A DNA stretch of 64,000 nucleotides from Ralstonia pickettii DTP0602 (GTDB taxonomy: Bacteria; Pseudomonadota; Gammaproteobacteria; Burkholderiales; Burkholderiaceae). The position numbers and the translations under genes were made by a program. Location of the stretch: NCBI GenBank assembly GCA_000471925.1, contig CP006667.1, positions 248,001 to 312,000 on the forward strand. The letters run 5' to 3'. The notes below the pieces were generated by a model. The model made no database searches. It saw only the letters and a program-made list of their open reading frames with translations, and was not told the origin of the DNA. Positions 1 through 9,418 of this stretch are shown here, one piece after another (positions within the stretch are counted from its first letter, which is position 1; each line of letters starts with the position of its first letter).

Positions 1-177
1 GCGTTCGACCTGGCCCAGTGCCGGCCCCTGGAACGAAGTGACGCTCGAATGCGGCCCGACGCAGCGCACCTTGAGCGGCGCAACGCCCAGCTCCGATACG
101 CTCGACAGGATCTGCAGCGGGCCGCCAAGGTCGAGCATGTGGACGTTGGGCAGCACCAGGAGATAGGCGGTAGTCAT
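1..177 (-). CDS. GlxA-type AraC-family transcriptional regulator (partial, N-terminal 59 residues)
   Basis: Reading from 177 on the minus strand gives MTTAYLLVLPNVHMLDLGGP and continues in frame off the left edge. This is the start of a DJ-1/PfpI-like (GATase1-like) sensor domain as found at the N-terminus of GlxA-type regulators, which normally end in an AraC helix-turn-helix. That second domain lies outside the window, so the regulator call rests on the N-terminus only. A DJ-1/PfpI enzyme without a DNA-binding domain is the alternative. It is divergent from the MFS transporter at 344, a common arrangement for a regulator and its target transporter (inference). Confidence 0.7.
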   Translation of the reverse strand, partial: MTTAYLLVLPNVHMLDLGGPLQILSSVSELGVAPLKVRCVGPHSSVTSFQGPALGQVER

Positions 178-343
178 CGCGGCAAGGGAAGAGCGAGCGA
201 TACGATGCCGTCATTCTCGCGCGATTCCAGCGCAACGCAACAGTGATGGCCGAAAATTTGCTTTTCTGGTCCAGGCGGTTGCCGTGGCGAGGGGGCGGGC
301 TTGCTTAGCATGCCACCAAGCCTCGCACGACTGAGAGATCGAC

Positions 344-1579
344 ATGCCCCGCACCCGCATCCCCGCCATCACCCTTGCCCTGGTCGCTATCGGCTTTGCC
401 GCGATGTTCGTCTCGACCGCGGTCAAGGGCCTCTACCAGGTGTATTTCGTCGACCTAGCGGCGCACTTCGGCCAGGGTCGGGCGCAGTTCGCCTGGTCCG
501 GCAGCGTATTCATGCTGGCCACCGGGCTGATGTCGCCGGTGGTCGGCGCGCTCAGCGACCGGATCGGTCCGTTGCGCACCTCGGCGGCCGGTGCGCTGGC
601 GGCGGGGCTGGCGCTCGCCGGGGTGGCGCTATGGCAGCAGTCGCTGGCGTTCTTCGTGCTGATGTTCGGACTCGCCGGTGCCTTCGGTCTGGCGGCGATG
701 ACCTTCGTGCCGATGGGCATCCTGGTCGACCGCCTGTTCGAGGAACGCAAGAAGGGGCTGGCCTATGCGGTCGTCACCAACGGCACCGCGATCGGCTTTA
801 TTGTGCTGTCGCCGCTGTGGATCTGGCTGCAGCCGCAGGCAAGCTGGGGCGCGGCCTTCGGCGTGGCCGGAGCGGTGTTCGCCGTGCCGGTTGCCATGGC
901 GTTGTGGCTGGCATCGCACTGGGAACCGGCGTCGGGGCAGCGCACGGCGGCAGTGGAAGCCTCGGCATGGACGGTGGTGCGGCGCGATCCGGTCTTCTAC
1001 GCGCTGGCGGCCAGCTTCTTCGGCTGCGGCGCGACCATGGCCTTTATCGACGTGCACCTGATCGCGCACTGGCAAGGGCAGGGTGAGCCGCGCCTGGCGA
1101 TGGGCTATGGCATGAGCACGCTCGGCGTGCTGGAGCTGGCCAGCGGCATCGCCTCCGGCGCGCTGGCGCTGCGCTTTGACAAGCACCGGCTGCTGGCCGG
1201 GTTCTACGCGCTGCGCTCGGCGTCGATGCTGTTGCTGCTGCTGCCGGGGCTGGGCGTGCTGCCGTTCGCGATCGGCTTCGGCGCCAGCTACCTGGGCACG
1301 GTGGTCCTGACCTCGATGTTCTGCTTCGAGCGCTACGGCAGCCGGATCAAGGGCAAGGTGTTCGGCCTGCTGTTCCTTGGGCATCAGCTGGGCGCTTTCC
1401 TGACCGTGCAACTCGGGGCGTGGTCGTTCGACGCAACCCGCAGTTACCAGCACACGATCGCGGCGCTGGTCGCGGTGACGCTGTGCTCGGCCGCCTGGGC
1501 GTGGTTCGGCCTGCGCCGCGCGGGACCGCTGCCCGCGCTGGCCGACCTCCCGGCGATGCCGGAAGCCGCCAGCCGTTGA
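344..1579 (+). CDS. MFS transporter
   Basis: The 411-residue protein consists almost entirely of hydrophobic segments, about 12, the usual size and layout for a major facilitator superfamily permease of the inner membrane. The loop after the second membrane segment carries the MFS motif A pattern (G-A-L-S-D-R-I-G, residues about 68-75), and a basic stretch (E-E-R-K-K-G) follows the fourth segment. The substrate cannot be read from the sequence. The C-terminal tail is short and Ala/Pro-rich. The gene is divergent from the GlxA-type regulator at 177, which may control it (inference). Confidence 0.85.
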   Translation: MPRTRIPAITLALVAIGFAAMFVSTAVKGLYQVYFVDLAAHFGQGRAQFAWSGSVFMLATGLMSPVVGALSDRIGPLRTSAAGALAAGLALAGVALWQQSLAFFVLMFGLAGAFGLAAMTFVPMGILVDRLFEERKKGLAYAVVTNGTAIGFIVLSPLWIWLQPQASWGAAFGVAGAVFAVPVAMALWLASHWEPASGQRTAAVEASAWTVVRRDPVFYALAASFFGCGATMAFIDVHLIAHWQGQGEPRLAMGYGMSTLGVLELASGIASGALALRFDKHRLLAGFYALRSASMLLLLLPGLGVLPFAIGFGASYLGTVVLTSMFCFERYGSRIKGKVFGLLFLGHQLGAFLTVQLGAWSFDATRSYQHTIAALVAVTLCSAAWAWFGLRRAGPLPALADLPAMPEAASR

Positions 1580-1589
1580 GGCCCGGGCC

Positions 1590-1805
1590 ATGATCGCGCC
1601 GGCGTTGCTGCGCATCGTCTTTGCCGGAGTCACCCTGCTGCCTCTGGCGCTGGCAGCGTGGGCGCTGCCATGGCCGCTGCGCGCAAGAATCGCGGCGCTG
1701 GCCTTGCTTGCGCTCTGTGCCGCCGCCGTGCTGGCGCTCGATCCCCTGGCCGCCGCATTCGCGCGTGTGGACGGCATCCTCTCGGCGCCGGGCTGCGGCG
1801 GTTGA
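1590..1805 (+). CDS. Small hydrophobic protein, unknown function
   Basis: A 71-codon reading frame starts 10 bases after the MFS stop. It encodes two strongly hydrophobic stretches (about residues 8-30 and 33-52) and ends in a short Cys-Gly tail. No family is recognised and no clear ribosome binding site precedes the ATG, so expression would depend on coupling to the MFS gene. It could equally be a chance frame in GC-rich DNA before the damaged permease gene. Confidence 0.35.
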   Translation: MIAPALLRIVFAGVTLLPLALAAWALPWPLRARIAALALLALCAAAVLALDPLAAAFARVDGILSAPGCGG

Positions 1806-1828
1806 TCGGTCGGCGGTCAGCACCCTGA

Positions 1829-2125
1829 TTTTCCTATCATTTCGCGGACCTGCACCGCGGCGCTTCCATCCCAAAAGTGATTGCCTTTACGCTGATCTCC
1901 GTGGCGGTGCTGGTGCTGCGCAAGACGCGCCCGGAACTGCCGAGCGCGTTCCGCTGCCCGGGCGTGCCGGTGGTGCCGCTGCTGTCGATCGGCTTCTGCC
2001 TGTTCCTGATGGCGCACCTGCAGGCGCTGACGTGGATCGCCTTCCTGGTGTGGCTGGCGGTGGGGCTGGTGACCTACTTTGCCTATGCGCGGCGCAATGC
2101 CGTCCTGCATAACCACGGAGGCTAG
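1829..2125 (+). pseudogene. C-terminal remnant of an APC-family amino-acid permease
   Basis: From about 1877 the frame reads like the last ~80 residues of a YfnA-type cationic amino-acid permease: two membrane helices around the motif F-R-C-P-G-V-P-V-V-P-L-L-S, then a short basic tail. The frame is closed upstream by TGA at 1826-1828. The ~48 bases between that stop and the homology do not look like permease. The remaining ~380 residues of a normal permease are absent, so the 5' part has been lost. A GTG at 1877 could start an 82-residue peptide, but a functional product is unlikely. Confidence 0.7.
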
Positions 2126-2131
2126 ACCCCA

Positions 2132-3538
2132 TCAACCACCGCGCTCGGCGGCGGCCTTCATGAAGGCCACCGCGCGCGGTTCGTTGGCATAGGCGGCGTT
2201 GATCCGGATCCAGGCCGAGGTCTCGCCGCCGGGGCGGAAGTAATTGCCTGGTGCCAGCGTCACGCCGTATTCCTCGCCCAGCGTCACCAGCTCGCGCGAA
2301 TCTTCGATGCCGGGCGGGCGCGCCCACAGGAAGTTGCCGCCCGACGGCTCGCAGAACACTTCCCAGCCGCAGCCGGTGAGCTGCCGCACCGCATTGGCCG
2401 ATGCCTCGCGCACGCGCAGCCGCAGCCGCTCCACAAACTTGCGATAGCCGCCACGTTCCAGCAGCGCCGCCGTGACCGCCTCCGCAAAGTGCGAGCCGGC
2501 CACGCTGGTCAGCACCTTCACGTCGACCAGGTCCTTGATCAGCGCCTTGTCCGCCACCAGGTAGCCGATCCGCAGCGAGGCCGACACCGTCTTGGAAAAG
2601 CCGCCGATGTAGATCACGTGCTCTAGCTGGTCCAGCGTCGCCAGCCGGTCAGTGAAGTGCGTCTGGAAGTCCGAGAAGATATCGTCCTCGACAAAGCGGA
2701 AGCCATGCCGGCGCGCCAGCTCCAGCAGGCGGAACGCCACCGGCGGCGCCAGCGTCGAGCCGGTCGGGTTCTGCAGCACGCTGTTGGTGAAGAACAGCTT
2801 GGGCTTGTGCTGGCGCAGCAGCGCCTCGGTGGCGTCCGGGTCGGGGCCGTTGGGCGTGTGCGGCACGCCCACCAGCTGCACGCCGTGCAGCCGCAGCAGG
2901 CCGAACAGGTTGTAGTAGCCGGGGTCTTCGACGAAGGCCGTGTCGCCGGGCTTGAGCAGGTGGCGCACCACCAGGTCCAGTGCCTGGCTGGCGCCGCTGG
3001 TGATCAGTACCTGTGGCAGCTCCGCGGCGATGCCCAGCTGGCGCACGCGCAGCAGCACCTGGCGGCGCAACTCCGGGTGGCCCGTGGGCGTGGCGTAGTG
3101 GATCACGCTGTCGATCTCGTTGCGCGAGATTGCGCGGATCGCCTGCTGCAGCCCTTCCACGTCGCGCCAGGTCTCGGGAACGAAGCCGCCAGCCAGCTTG
3201 AGCGTGCCGCTGGGGTGGTTGAACTGCTCGATGATGTGGTCCGACAGGTCTTCGGCCAGGCTCGGGTCCGACCAGCCGCGCGCCGAGCGCCCCGCCAGTG
3301 GACTGTCCGCCACATAGAAGCCCGAACCCTGGCGCGAATCCAGCAGCCCTTGCGACACCAGCCGGTCATAGGCCTCGATCACCGGGAAGCGGCTGATGCC
3401 GTTCTCGGCCGCCAGCTGCCGGATCGACGGCAGCTTTGCGCCAGGCCGAGCCTCGCGGTTGCCGATCCACGACTTCACGCCGTTGACGATCTGATCGGTC
3501 AGTGGAATTCCGGTAGAAGCATCTAAGATTAGTTTCAT
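2132..3538 (-). CDS. MocR-family (GntR wHTH - class I aminotransferase fusion) transcriptional regulator
   Basis: The 468-residue protein has an N-terminal GntR winged helix (residues about 33-62, L-P-S-I-R-Q-L-A...) followed by a fold-type I aminotransferase domain. The PLP lysine is visible at about residue 316 in G-G-F-S-K-T-V, with R-I-G-Y-L after it. MocR/PdxR proteins use PLP and an amine ligand to control vitamin B6, amino-acid or GABA genes. The start MKLILDAS is chosen because the winged helix begins right after it; the frame continues to 3748, but that extension runs through the palindromic operator. It is divergent from the DUF2917 gene at 3747. Confidence 0.85.
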   Translation of the reverse strand: MKLILDASTGIPLTDQIVNGVKSWIGNREARPGAKLPSIRQLAAENGISRFPVIEAYDRLVSQGLLDSRQGSGFYVADSPLAGRSARGWSDPSLAEDLSDHIIEQFNHPSGTLKLAGGFVPETWRDVEGLQQAIRAISRNEIDSVIHYATPTGHPELRRQVLLRVRQLGIAAELPQVLITSGASQALDLVVRHLLKPGDTAFVEDPGYYNLFGLLRLHGVQLVGVPHTPNGPDPDATEALLRQHKPKLFFTNSVLQNPTGSTLAPPVAFRLLELARRHGFRFVEDDIFSDFQTHFTDRLATLDQLEHVIYIGGFSKTVSASLRIGYLVADKALIKDLVDVKVLTSVAGSHFAEAVTAALLERGGYRKFVERLRLRVREASANAVRQLTGCGWEVFCEPSGGNFLWARPPGIEDSRELVTLGEEYGVTLAPGNYFRPGGETSAWIRINAAYANEPRAVAFMKAAAERGG

Positions 3539-3570
3539 AGGCGGGGCAGCCGGGGGAAACCGGAGAACGC

Positions 3571-3621
3571 AACTGTCAGAAAAAACTACTGAACAGTTCA
3601 TCGAAAACTGTTCACAACTGT
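3571..3621. promoter_or_regulatory. Repeat-rich probable MocR operator in the divergent promoter region
   Basis: A perfect 9+9 bp inverted repeat (TGAACAGTT at 3590-3598, AACTGTTCA at 3606-3614, 7-base spacer) lies between the MocR gene and the DUF2917 gene. The hexamer AACTGT also occurs directly at 3571 and 3616, giving copies at 3571, 3606 and 3616. MocR regulators typically bind direct and inverted copies of a short word, so autoregulation and control of the divergent gene are plausible (inference). Confidence 0.6.
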
Positions 3622-3746
3622 ACATGGGATTGTAGTGAGGGATGCGAATAATGGAAGCATGGCGGAGAAAGGCGCCGGCTCCTGTGGTCATTCGGCATCC
3701 AGGCGTCGGCACCGGACCAGACCGCCGGGCTGATGAGGAGTGCAAC

Positions 3747-4094
3747 ATGCGCGAACTACGGACTTTCGAACTGGATGAGCCCGGACAGCCAGTGAGCTGG
3801 CGCGCCGGTTACGGGCAGACCGTCTGCGCGGCGGCGGGCAAGCTGTGGGTGACGGTCGAGGGCAATCCCAACGATATCTGGCTGGAGCCGGGCGCCGAGC
3901 TCGCGCTGCCGGAGGGCTATCGTGTATGGCTGTCGGGCGACGGCCCGGGTGCGCGCTTCACGCTGGCGCAGACGCCGGCACCGTGGTCGCTGCGGCGGCT
4001 GGCGGCGTGGCTGCGTGTGATGCGGCATCGTGTGGAAGAGCACAGCACGGATGCGTTCGGGGAGTGCCCGAGGATTTGGGCGTTATGCCGATAG
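3747..4094 (+). CDS. DUF2917 domain protein
   Basis: This 115-residue protein opens with MRELRTFELDEPGQPVSW and continues with G-K-L-W-V-T-V-E-G-N-P-N-D-I-W-L, the layout of DUF2917, a small cupin-like beta-rich family of unknown function common in Burkholderiales. The ATG at 3747 is preferred to the upstream 3642 start because a GAGGAG ribosome binding site lies just before it and the upstream residues have low complexity. It is divergent from the MocR regulator and may be its target. Confidence 0.7.
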   Translation: MRELRTFELDEPGQPVSWRAGYGQTVCAAAGKLWVTVEGNPNDIWLEPGAELALPEGYRVWLSGDGPGARFTLAQTPAPWSLRRLAAWLRVMRHRVEEHSTDAFGECPRIWALCR

Positions 4095-4118
4095 ACCGGC
4101 CACCGCCGGCGGTTTGCG

Positions 4119-4144
4119 CCCCTCTCCCATAAACGAGAGAGGGG
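4119..4144. repeat. Degenerate CCCCTCTC palindromic repeat
   Basis: CCCCTCTC (4119-4126) and GAGAGGGG (4137-4144) form an 8-bp stem around a 10-base loop. It resembles the longer CCCCTCTCCCGC palindromes at 32955 and 33047 and the one at 60398, suggesting a dispersed intergenic repeat family. The 4095-4414 gap otherwise holds a terminator and the icmF promoter. Confidence 0.5.
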
Positions 4145-4176
4145 AGGCAACACTCCCAGCTTTTGTTAGCAACCTC

Positions 4177-4199
4177 AGGCCACCGACAGGTGGCCTTTT
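4177..4199 (+). terminator. Rho-independent terminator after the DUF2917 gene
   Basis: AGGCCACC (4177-4184) pairs with GGTGGCCT (4189-4196) over a 4-base loop, and the T run TTTT ends at 4199. It lies 80 bases past the DUF2917 stop and upstream of the icmF promoter. Confidence 0.65.
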
Positions 4200-4271
4200 G
4201 CTTGCCCGACAGTCGCCCCGGACACCTACTCTATAAGGACACCGAAACCCTGCCCTCGGGGTTCCAACCCA

Positions 4272-4302
4272 TTGATTTACGTTAACGTCAACGTCATATA
4301 AT
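4272..4302 (+). promoter_or_regulatory. icmF promoter with a palindromic LiuR-like (MerR-family) operator in the spacer
   Basis: A near-perfect palindrome TTTACGTTAACGTCAA (4276-4291, one mismatch) sits between TTGATT (4272-4277) and a consensus TATAAT (4297-4302). The spacer is 19 bases, the over-long spacing typical of promoters remodelled by MerR-family activators. The palindrome resembles the operator I recall for LiuR, the MerR regulator of branched-chain amino-acid catabolism. No such regulator gene lies in the window, so the assignment is inference. Confidence 0.6.
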
Positions 4303-4414
4303 CGATCGGCCCCAACCCCCGGGGCGCAGCCCGCGCATCTCCAGCCAAGCCGGCACAGACCAGCACCCCAGGCGGACGCCGCGGTGGCAGCCAACACCAG
4401 AAACGGTGGAGACA

Positions 4415-7400
4415 ATGACCGACCTTTCCGATGTGCATGATGTGCGCCGCGGCGCGCCGCAGCCCAAGCCCACCGCGCAGGGCCGCGGTCCGGTCAACAA
4501 GGTTCGCTTTGTCACGGCGGCGTCGCTGTTCGACGGCCATGACGCCTCGATCAACATCATGCGCCGCATCCTGCAGTCGCACGGCTGCGAGGTGGTCCAC
4601 CTTGGCCACAACCGTTCCGTCGAGGAAGTGGTGACGGCGGCGCTGCAGGAAGACGCGCAGGGCATTGCGATCTCCAGCTACCAGGGCGGCCATGTCGAGT
4701 ATTTCAAGTACATGGTCGACCTGCTGCGCGAGAAAGGTGGCGAGCACGTGCAGGTCTTTGGCGGTGGCGGCGGCGTGATCGTGCCGGACGAGATCCGCGA
4801 GCTGCAGGCCTACGGCGTGGCGCGCATCTTCAGCCCCGAGGACGGCCAGCGCATGGGCCTGGCCGGCATGATTGCCGACATGGTGCAGCGCTGCGATATC
4901 GACCTGTCGCGCTATGCGCCGGCCTCGCTCGAACCCGTCGCCGGCGGCAACCGCCGCGCGCTGGCGCAGCTCATCACCGCGCTGGAGAACGGCAAGGCCG
5001 ATCCGGCGCTGGTGCAGGCGATGCATTCGCAAGCGGCAGCCGCATCGATCCCGGTGCTCGGCATCACCGGCACCGGTGGCGCGGGCAAGTCGTCGCTGAC
5101 CGACGAGCTGATCCGCCGCTTCCGGCTCGACCAGCAGGATGCGCTGTCGATCGCCGTGATCTCGATCGACCCGTCGCGGCGCAAGTCTGGGGGCGCGCTG
5201 CTGGGCGACCGCATCCGCATGAACGCGATCAACCATCCGAACATCTTCATGCGCTCGATGGCGACGCGCGAGGCGGGCTCGGAGATCTCGCAGGCATTGC
5301 CGGACGTGATCGCCGCGTGCAAGGTGGCGGGCTTCGACCTGGTGATCGTCGAGACCTCGGGCATCGGCCAGGGCGACGCGGCCATCGTGCCGCATGTGGA
5401 CCGGTCGCTGTACGTGATGACGCCGGAGTTCGGCGCGGCCAGCCAGCTCGAGAAGATCGACATGCTGGACTTCGCCGACTTCGTCGCCATCAACAAGTTC
5501 GACCGCAAGGGTGCGCAGGACGCCTGGCGCGACGTCGCCAAGCAGGTGCAGCGCAACCGCGAGCAATGGCATGGCAAGGCCGAAGACATGCCGGTGTACG
5601 GCACGCAGGCCTCGCGCTTCAATGACGACGGCGTCACCATGCTGTATCAGGGCCTGCGCGAGGCGCTGGCCGAACGCGGACTGAAGCTGCAGCCGGGCAC
5701 GCTGCCCGCGCTGTGGGGGCGCATTTCCACCGGCCAGAACGTGATCGTGCCGCCCGCGCGCAGCCGCTACCTGGCGGAACTGGCCGACACGGTGCGCGGC
5801 TACCACCGCCGCGTGATGGAGCAGAGCCGCATCGCCCGCGAGCGCCAGCAGCTGCGCGCATCGAGCGCCATGCTGCAGGCCGCGCAAGGCGATGGCGCCG
5901 CGCTGGATGCGCTGGCGGCTGAGCGCGACACCGCCCTCGGACAGGTCGAGCGCAAGCTGCTGGCGATGTGGCCGCAGATGCGCGAAGCCTACGGCGGCGA
6001 CGAGTACGTGGTGAAGATCCGCGACAGGGAGATCCGCACGGGGCTGGTCACCACCACGCTGTCCGGCACCAAGGTGCGCAAGGTGGTGCTGCCGCGCTTC
6101 GAGGACGACGGCGAGGTGCTGAAGTGGCTGATGCGCGAGAACGTGCCCGGCAGCTTCCCGTACACCGCCGGCGTGTTCGCCTTCAAGCGCGAGAATGAGG
6201 ATCCCACGCGCATGTTCGCCGGCGAGGGCGATGCGTTCCGCACCAACCGGCGCTTCAAGCTGGTGTCCGAGGGCATGGACGCCAAGCGCCTGTCCACGGC
6301 CTTCGATTCGGTCACGCTGTATGGCGAAGACCCGCACGTGCGGCCCGATATCTACGGCAAGGTCGGCAACTCCGGCGTGTCGATCGCCACGCTCGACGAC
6401 ATGAAGGTGCTGTACGACGGCTTCGACCTGACCAGTCCGTCGACCTCGGTGTCGATGACCATCAACGGCCCGGCGCCGACCATCCTGGCGATGTTCATGA
6501 ACACCGCCATCGACCAGCAGTTCGACAAGTTCCGCGCCGACAACCAGCGCGAGCCCACCGCCGACGAAGAAGCCAAGACCCGCGCGTGGGTGCTGCAGAA
6601 CGTGCGCGGCACGGTGCAGGCCGACATCCTCAAGGAAGACCAGGGCCAGAACACCTGCATCTTCTCTACCGAGTTCTCGCTAAAGGTGATGGGCGATATC
6701 CAGGAGTACTTTGTCCACCACCAGGTGCGCAACTTCTACTCGGTGTCGATCTCGGGCTACCACATCGCCGAGGCCGGTGCGAACCCGATCTCGCAGCTCG
6801 CCTTCACGCTCGCCAACGGCTTCACCTATGTGGAGGCCTACCTGGCACGCGGCATGCATATCGATGACTTCGCGCCCAACCTGTCGTTCTTCTTCTCCAA
6901 CGGCATGGACCCGGAGTACAGCGTGCTGGGCCGCGTGGCGCGCCGCATCTGGGCGGTGACCATGCGCGACAAGTACGGCGCCAACGAACGCAGCCAGAAG
7001 CTCAAGTACCACATCCAGACCTCGGGCCGCTCGCTGCACGCGCAGGAGATCGACTTCAACGATATTCGCACCACGCTGCAGGCGCTGATCGCGATCTACG
7101 ACAACTGCAATTCGCTGCACACCAATGCCTACAACGAGGCCATCACCACGCCCACCGGTGAATCGGTGCGCCGCGCGCTGGCGATCCAGCTGATCATCAA
7201 CCGCGAATGGGGCGTGGCCAAGTGCGAGAACCCGAACCAGGGCAGCTTCCTGATCGAGGAACTGACCGACCTGGTGGAAGAGGCGGTGCTGCAGGAGTTC
7301 GAGCGCATCGCCGAGCGCGGCGGCGTGCTGGGCGCGATGGAAACCGGCTACCAGCGAGGCAAGATCCAGGAAGAGTCGCTCTACTACGAGCAGCTCAAGC

Positions 7401-7705
7401 ACGATGGCACGCTGCCCATCATCGGCGTCAACACCTTCCGCAATCCTGAGGGCGACCCGATCCCGCAGAAGCTGGAGCTGGCGCGCTCGAGCGAGGCCGA
7501 GAAGCAGAGCCAGCTCGACCGGCTGCAGGCCTTCCAGCAGGCGCATGTGGACGAGGCACCTGCGATGCTGCAGCGGCTGCGCCAGGCGGTGATCGACAAC
7601 CAGAACGTGTTCGCGGTGCTGATGGACGCGGTGCGGGTTTGCTCGCTTGGGCAGGTCACGCATGCGCTGTTCGAGGTGGGCGGGCAGTACCGGCGCAATA
7701 TGTAG
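4415..7705 (+). CDS. icmF: Fused isobutyryl-CoA mutase IcmF
   Basis: IcmF interconverts isobutyryl-CoA and n-butyryl-CoA using adenosylcobalamin, and carries its own GTPase chaperone. Domains in the 1096-residue protein: B12-binding domain at about 27-160 with the cobalt-ligand His at about 42 (F-D-G-H-D-A-S); MeaI-type G-protein domain with Walker A G-T-G-G-A-G-K-S (about 219-226) and base motif N-K-F-D (about 360-363); then a linker and the TIM-barrel substrate domain from about 550 to the end. Length matches the family (~1090). The ATG at 4415 has GGAGA before it; a GTG at 4406 is the alternative. The upstream palindromic promoter and the acyl-CoA genes that follow fit valine/branched-acid metabolism. 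Confidence 0.95.
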   Translation: MTDLSDVHDVRRGAPQPKPTAQGRGPVNKVRFVTAASLFDGHDASINIMRRILQSHGCEVVHLGHNRSVEEVVTAALQEDAQGIAISSYQGGHVEYFKYMVDLLREKGGEHVQVFGGGGGVIVPDEIRELQAYGVARIFSPEDGQRMGLAGMIADMVQRCDIDLSRYAPASLEPVAGGNRRALAQLITALENGKADPALVQAMHSQAAAASIPVLGITGTGGAGKSSLTDELIRRFRLDQQDALSIAVISIDPSRRKSGGALLGDRIRMNAINHPNIFMRSMATREAGSEISQALPDVIAACKVAGFDLVIVETSGIGQGDAAIVPHVDRSLYVMTPEFGAASQLEKIDMLDFADFVAINKFDRKGAQDAWRDVAKQVQRNREQWHGKAEDMPVYGTQASRFNDDGVTMLYQGLREALAERGLKLQPGTLPALWGRISTGQNVIVPPARSRYLAELADTVRGYHRRVMEQSRIARERQQLRASSAMLQAAQGDGAALDALAAERDTALGQVERKLLAMWPQMREAYGGDEYVVKIRDREIRTGLVTTTLSGTKVRKVVLPRFEDDGEVLKWLMRENVPGSFPYTAGVFAFKRENEDPTRMFAGEGDAFRTNRRFKLVSEGMDAKRLSTAFDSVTLYGEDPHVRPDIYGKVGNSGVSIATLDDMKVLYDGFDLTSPSTSVSMTINGPAPTILAMFMNTAIDQQFDKFRADNQREPTADEEAKTRAWVLQNVRGTVQADILKEDQGQNTCIFSTEFSLKVMGDIQEYFVHHQVRNFYSVSISGYHIAEAGANPISQLAFTLANGFTYVEAYLARGMHIDDFAPNLSFFFSNGMDPEYSVLGRVARRIWAVTMRDKYGANERSQKLKYHIQTSGRSLHAQEIDFNDIRTTLQALIAIYDNCNSLHTNAYNEAITTPTGESVRRALAIQLIINREWGVAKCENPNQGSFLIEELTDLVEEAVLQEFERIAERGGVLGAMETGYQRGKIQEESLYYEQLKHDGTLPIIGVNTFRNPEGDPIPQKLELARSSEAEKQSQLDRLQAFQQAHVDEAPAMLQRLRQAVIDNQNVFAVLMDAVRVCSLGQVTHALFEVGGQYRRNM

Positions 7706-7746
7706 ACCCGGGCTCACGCAGGGAGCGCCTCAGTGCGCGTTTATCG

Positions 7747-7779
7747 CGCAGGGCGGCCGCAGTGAACGGCCGCCCTGCG
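7747..7779 (+). terminator. Strong GC hairpin after icmF
   Basis: CGCAGGGCGGCCG (7747-7759) and CGGCCGCCCTGCG (7767-7779) form a perfect 13-bp stem with a 7-base loop between icmF and the HIT gene. No long T run follows, so it may be a terminator, an attenuating structure or an mRNA-stabilising hairpin. Confidence 0.45.
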
Positions 7780-7856
7780 TTACACTCGAATGCTGCGCCG
7801 CGGCGATTCCAGCATCGCGCCGGCTACGAAATCCGAGATAACCGCAATACAAGACC

Positions 7857-8294
7857 ATGGACAGCCAGTACAACCCGAACAACATCTTCGCGAAGATCCT
7901 GCGCGGCGAGATGCCGTGCATCAAGGTGTACGAGGACGACGACACCATCGCCTTCATGGACATCATGCCGCAGGCCGATGGCCATACGCTGGTGGTGCCC
8001 AAGGAAGCCGCGGTCAACCTGTTCGACTTGTCCGAGCAGGGCGCGCAGGCGGCCATCCGCGCCACGCAGCGCGTGGCGCGCGCGGTGCGTGCCGCGTTCT
8101 CGCCGGACGGCATCTCGATCGGCCAGTTCAACGGCGCGGCCGCGGGGCAGACCGTGCCGCACGTGCATTTCCATATCGTGCCGCGCTATAACGATCACGC
8201 CCTGCGCGGTCACGCGCGCGAGATGCAGGACCCGGACCTGCTCAAGGGGCACGCCGAGCGCATCATCGCCGCGCTGCGCGAGCAGGCGGCCTGA
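7857..8294 (+). CDS. HIT family nucleotide-binding protein
   Basis: This 145-residue protein has the histidine-triad motif P-H-V-H-F-H-I-V-P with His at 102, 104 and 106, the middle-to-last histidines being the nucleophile region of HIT nucleoside phosphoramidase/hydrolases. N-terminal features (I-F-A-K-I-L-R-G-E, D-G-H-T-L-V-V-P-K) are typical of HINT/HIT proteins. It probably hydrolyses AMP-lysine or AMP-type conjugates; the exact substrate is unknown. It lies between icmF and paaH1, 47 bases before the latter. Confidence 0.9.
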   Translation: MDSQYNPNNIFAKILRGEMPCIKVYEDDDTIAFMDIMPQADGHTLVVPKEAAVNLFDLSEQGAQAAIRATQRVARAVRAAFSPDGISIGQFNGAAAGQTVPHVHFHIVPRYNDHALRGHAREMQDPDLLKGHAERIIAALREQAA

Positions 8295-8341
8295 TCCGGA
8301 ACAATCCAACACAATCCAACCAGCAGACAGAGGAAGACAAG

Positions 8342-9196
8342 ATGGCAATCAGGACAGTGGGCATCGTCGGTGCCGGCACCATGGGCAATGGCATCGCCCA
8401 GGCCTGCGCGGTAGTGGGTCTCAAGGTGGTGATGGTGGACATCAGCGACGCCGCCGTGCAGAAGGGCGTGGCCACCGTGGCGGGCAGCCTGGATCGGCTG
8501 ATCAAGAAAGAAAAGGCGACCGAGGCCGACAAGGCCGCGGCGCTGGCGCGCATCAAGGGCAGCACGTCGTATGACGATCTGAAGGCCACCGATATCGTGA
8601 TCGAGGCCGCCACCGAGAACTACGACCTGAAGGTCAAGATCCTCAAGCAGATCGACGACATCGTCGGCGAGAACGTGATCATCGCGTCCAACACCTCGTC
8701 GATCTCGATCACCAAGCTGGCCGCGGTGACCTCGCGCGCCGACCGCTTTATCGGCATGCACTTCTTCAACCCGGTGCCGGTGATGGCGCTGGTGGAACTG
8801 ATCCGCGGGCTGCAGACCAGCGACGCCACGCACGCCGCCGTGGAAGCGCTGGCCAAGGAGCTGGGCAAGTACCCGATCACGGTCAAGAACAGCCCGGGCT
8901 TCGTCGTCAATCGCATCCTGTGCCCGATGATCAATGAGGCTTTCTGCGTGCTGGGCGAAGGCCTGGCGTCGCCGGAAGAAATCGATGAAGGCATGAAGCT
9001 GGGTTGCAACCACCCGATTGGGCCGCTGGCGCTGGCCGACATGATTGGCCTGGACACCATGCTGGCGGTGATGGAAGTGCTGTACACGGAATTTGCCGAT
9101 CCGAAGTACCGCCCGGCGATGCTGATGCGTGAGATGGTGGCCGCCGGCTACCTGGGCCGCAAGACCGGCCGCGGCGTGTACGTCTACAGCAAGTAA
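8342..9196 (+). CDS. paaH1: (S)-3-hydroxybutyryl-CoA dehydrogenase PaaH1
   Basis: The enzyme oxidises (S)-3-hydroxyacyl-CoA to 3-oxoacyl-CoA with NAD+. The 284-residue sequence has the N-terminal Rossmann motif G-A-G-T-M-G (residues 10-15) and the C-terminal helical dimer domain. Ser119, His140 (G-M-H-F-F-N-P-V-P) and Asn190 (P-G-F-V-V-N) match the catalytic residues known for PaaH1 of C. necator. A ribosome binding site (GAGGAAG) precedes the ATG. It follows icmF and the HIT gene, giving a short-chain acyl-CoA block. Confidence 0.95.
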   Translation: MAIRTVGIVGAGTMGNGIAQACAVVGLKVVMVDISDAAVQKGVATVAGSLDRLIKKEKATEADKAAALARIKGSTSYDDLKATDIVIEAATENYDLKVKILKQIDDIVGENVIIASNTSSISITKLAAVTSRADRFIGMHFFNPVPVMALVELIRGLQTSDATHAAVEALAKELGKYPITVKNSPGFVVNRILCPMINEAFCVLGEGLASPEEIDEGMKLGCNHPIGPLALADMIGLDTMLAVMEVLYTEFADPKYRPAMLMREMVAAGYLGRKTGRGVYVYSK

Positions 9197-9418
9197 TCCA
9201 GGCGGCACCTGCCGCATGTGACAGGCCCCGCTGCCCCACGGCGGCGGGCAATGAGTACCGGCGGCCGCTTCGCGCGGCCGCCGGCCATTCCGGGCCGTCC
9301 CGCTGCCGGGCTGCCAAATCCCGCTTACACGGCGTTATATGCCGAAACAATCCGCCGCATCCAGTAACAGGAATGCGCGGTAGAGTGCACCCATTCCATT
9401 TACAACAAGAGAATCACA

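Noticed and set aside
4277..6337. 686-codon open frame on the minus strand
   Set aside because: It is antisense to icmF, whose domains and motifs are unmistakable; its composition (Arg/His/Ala-rich) is typical of shadow frames in GC-rich genes.
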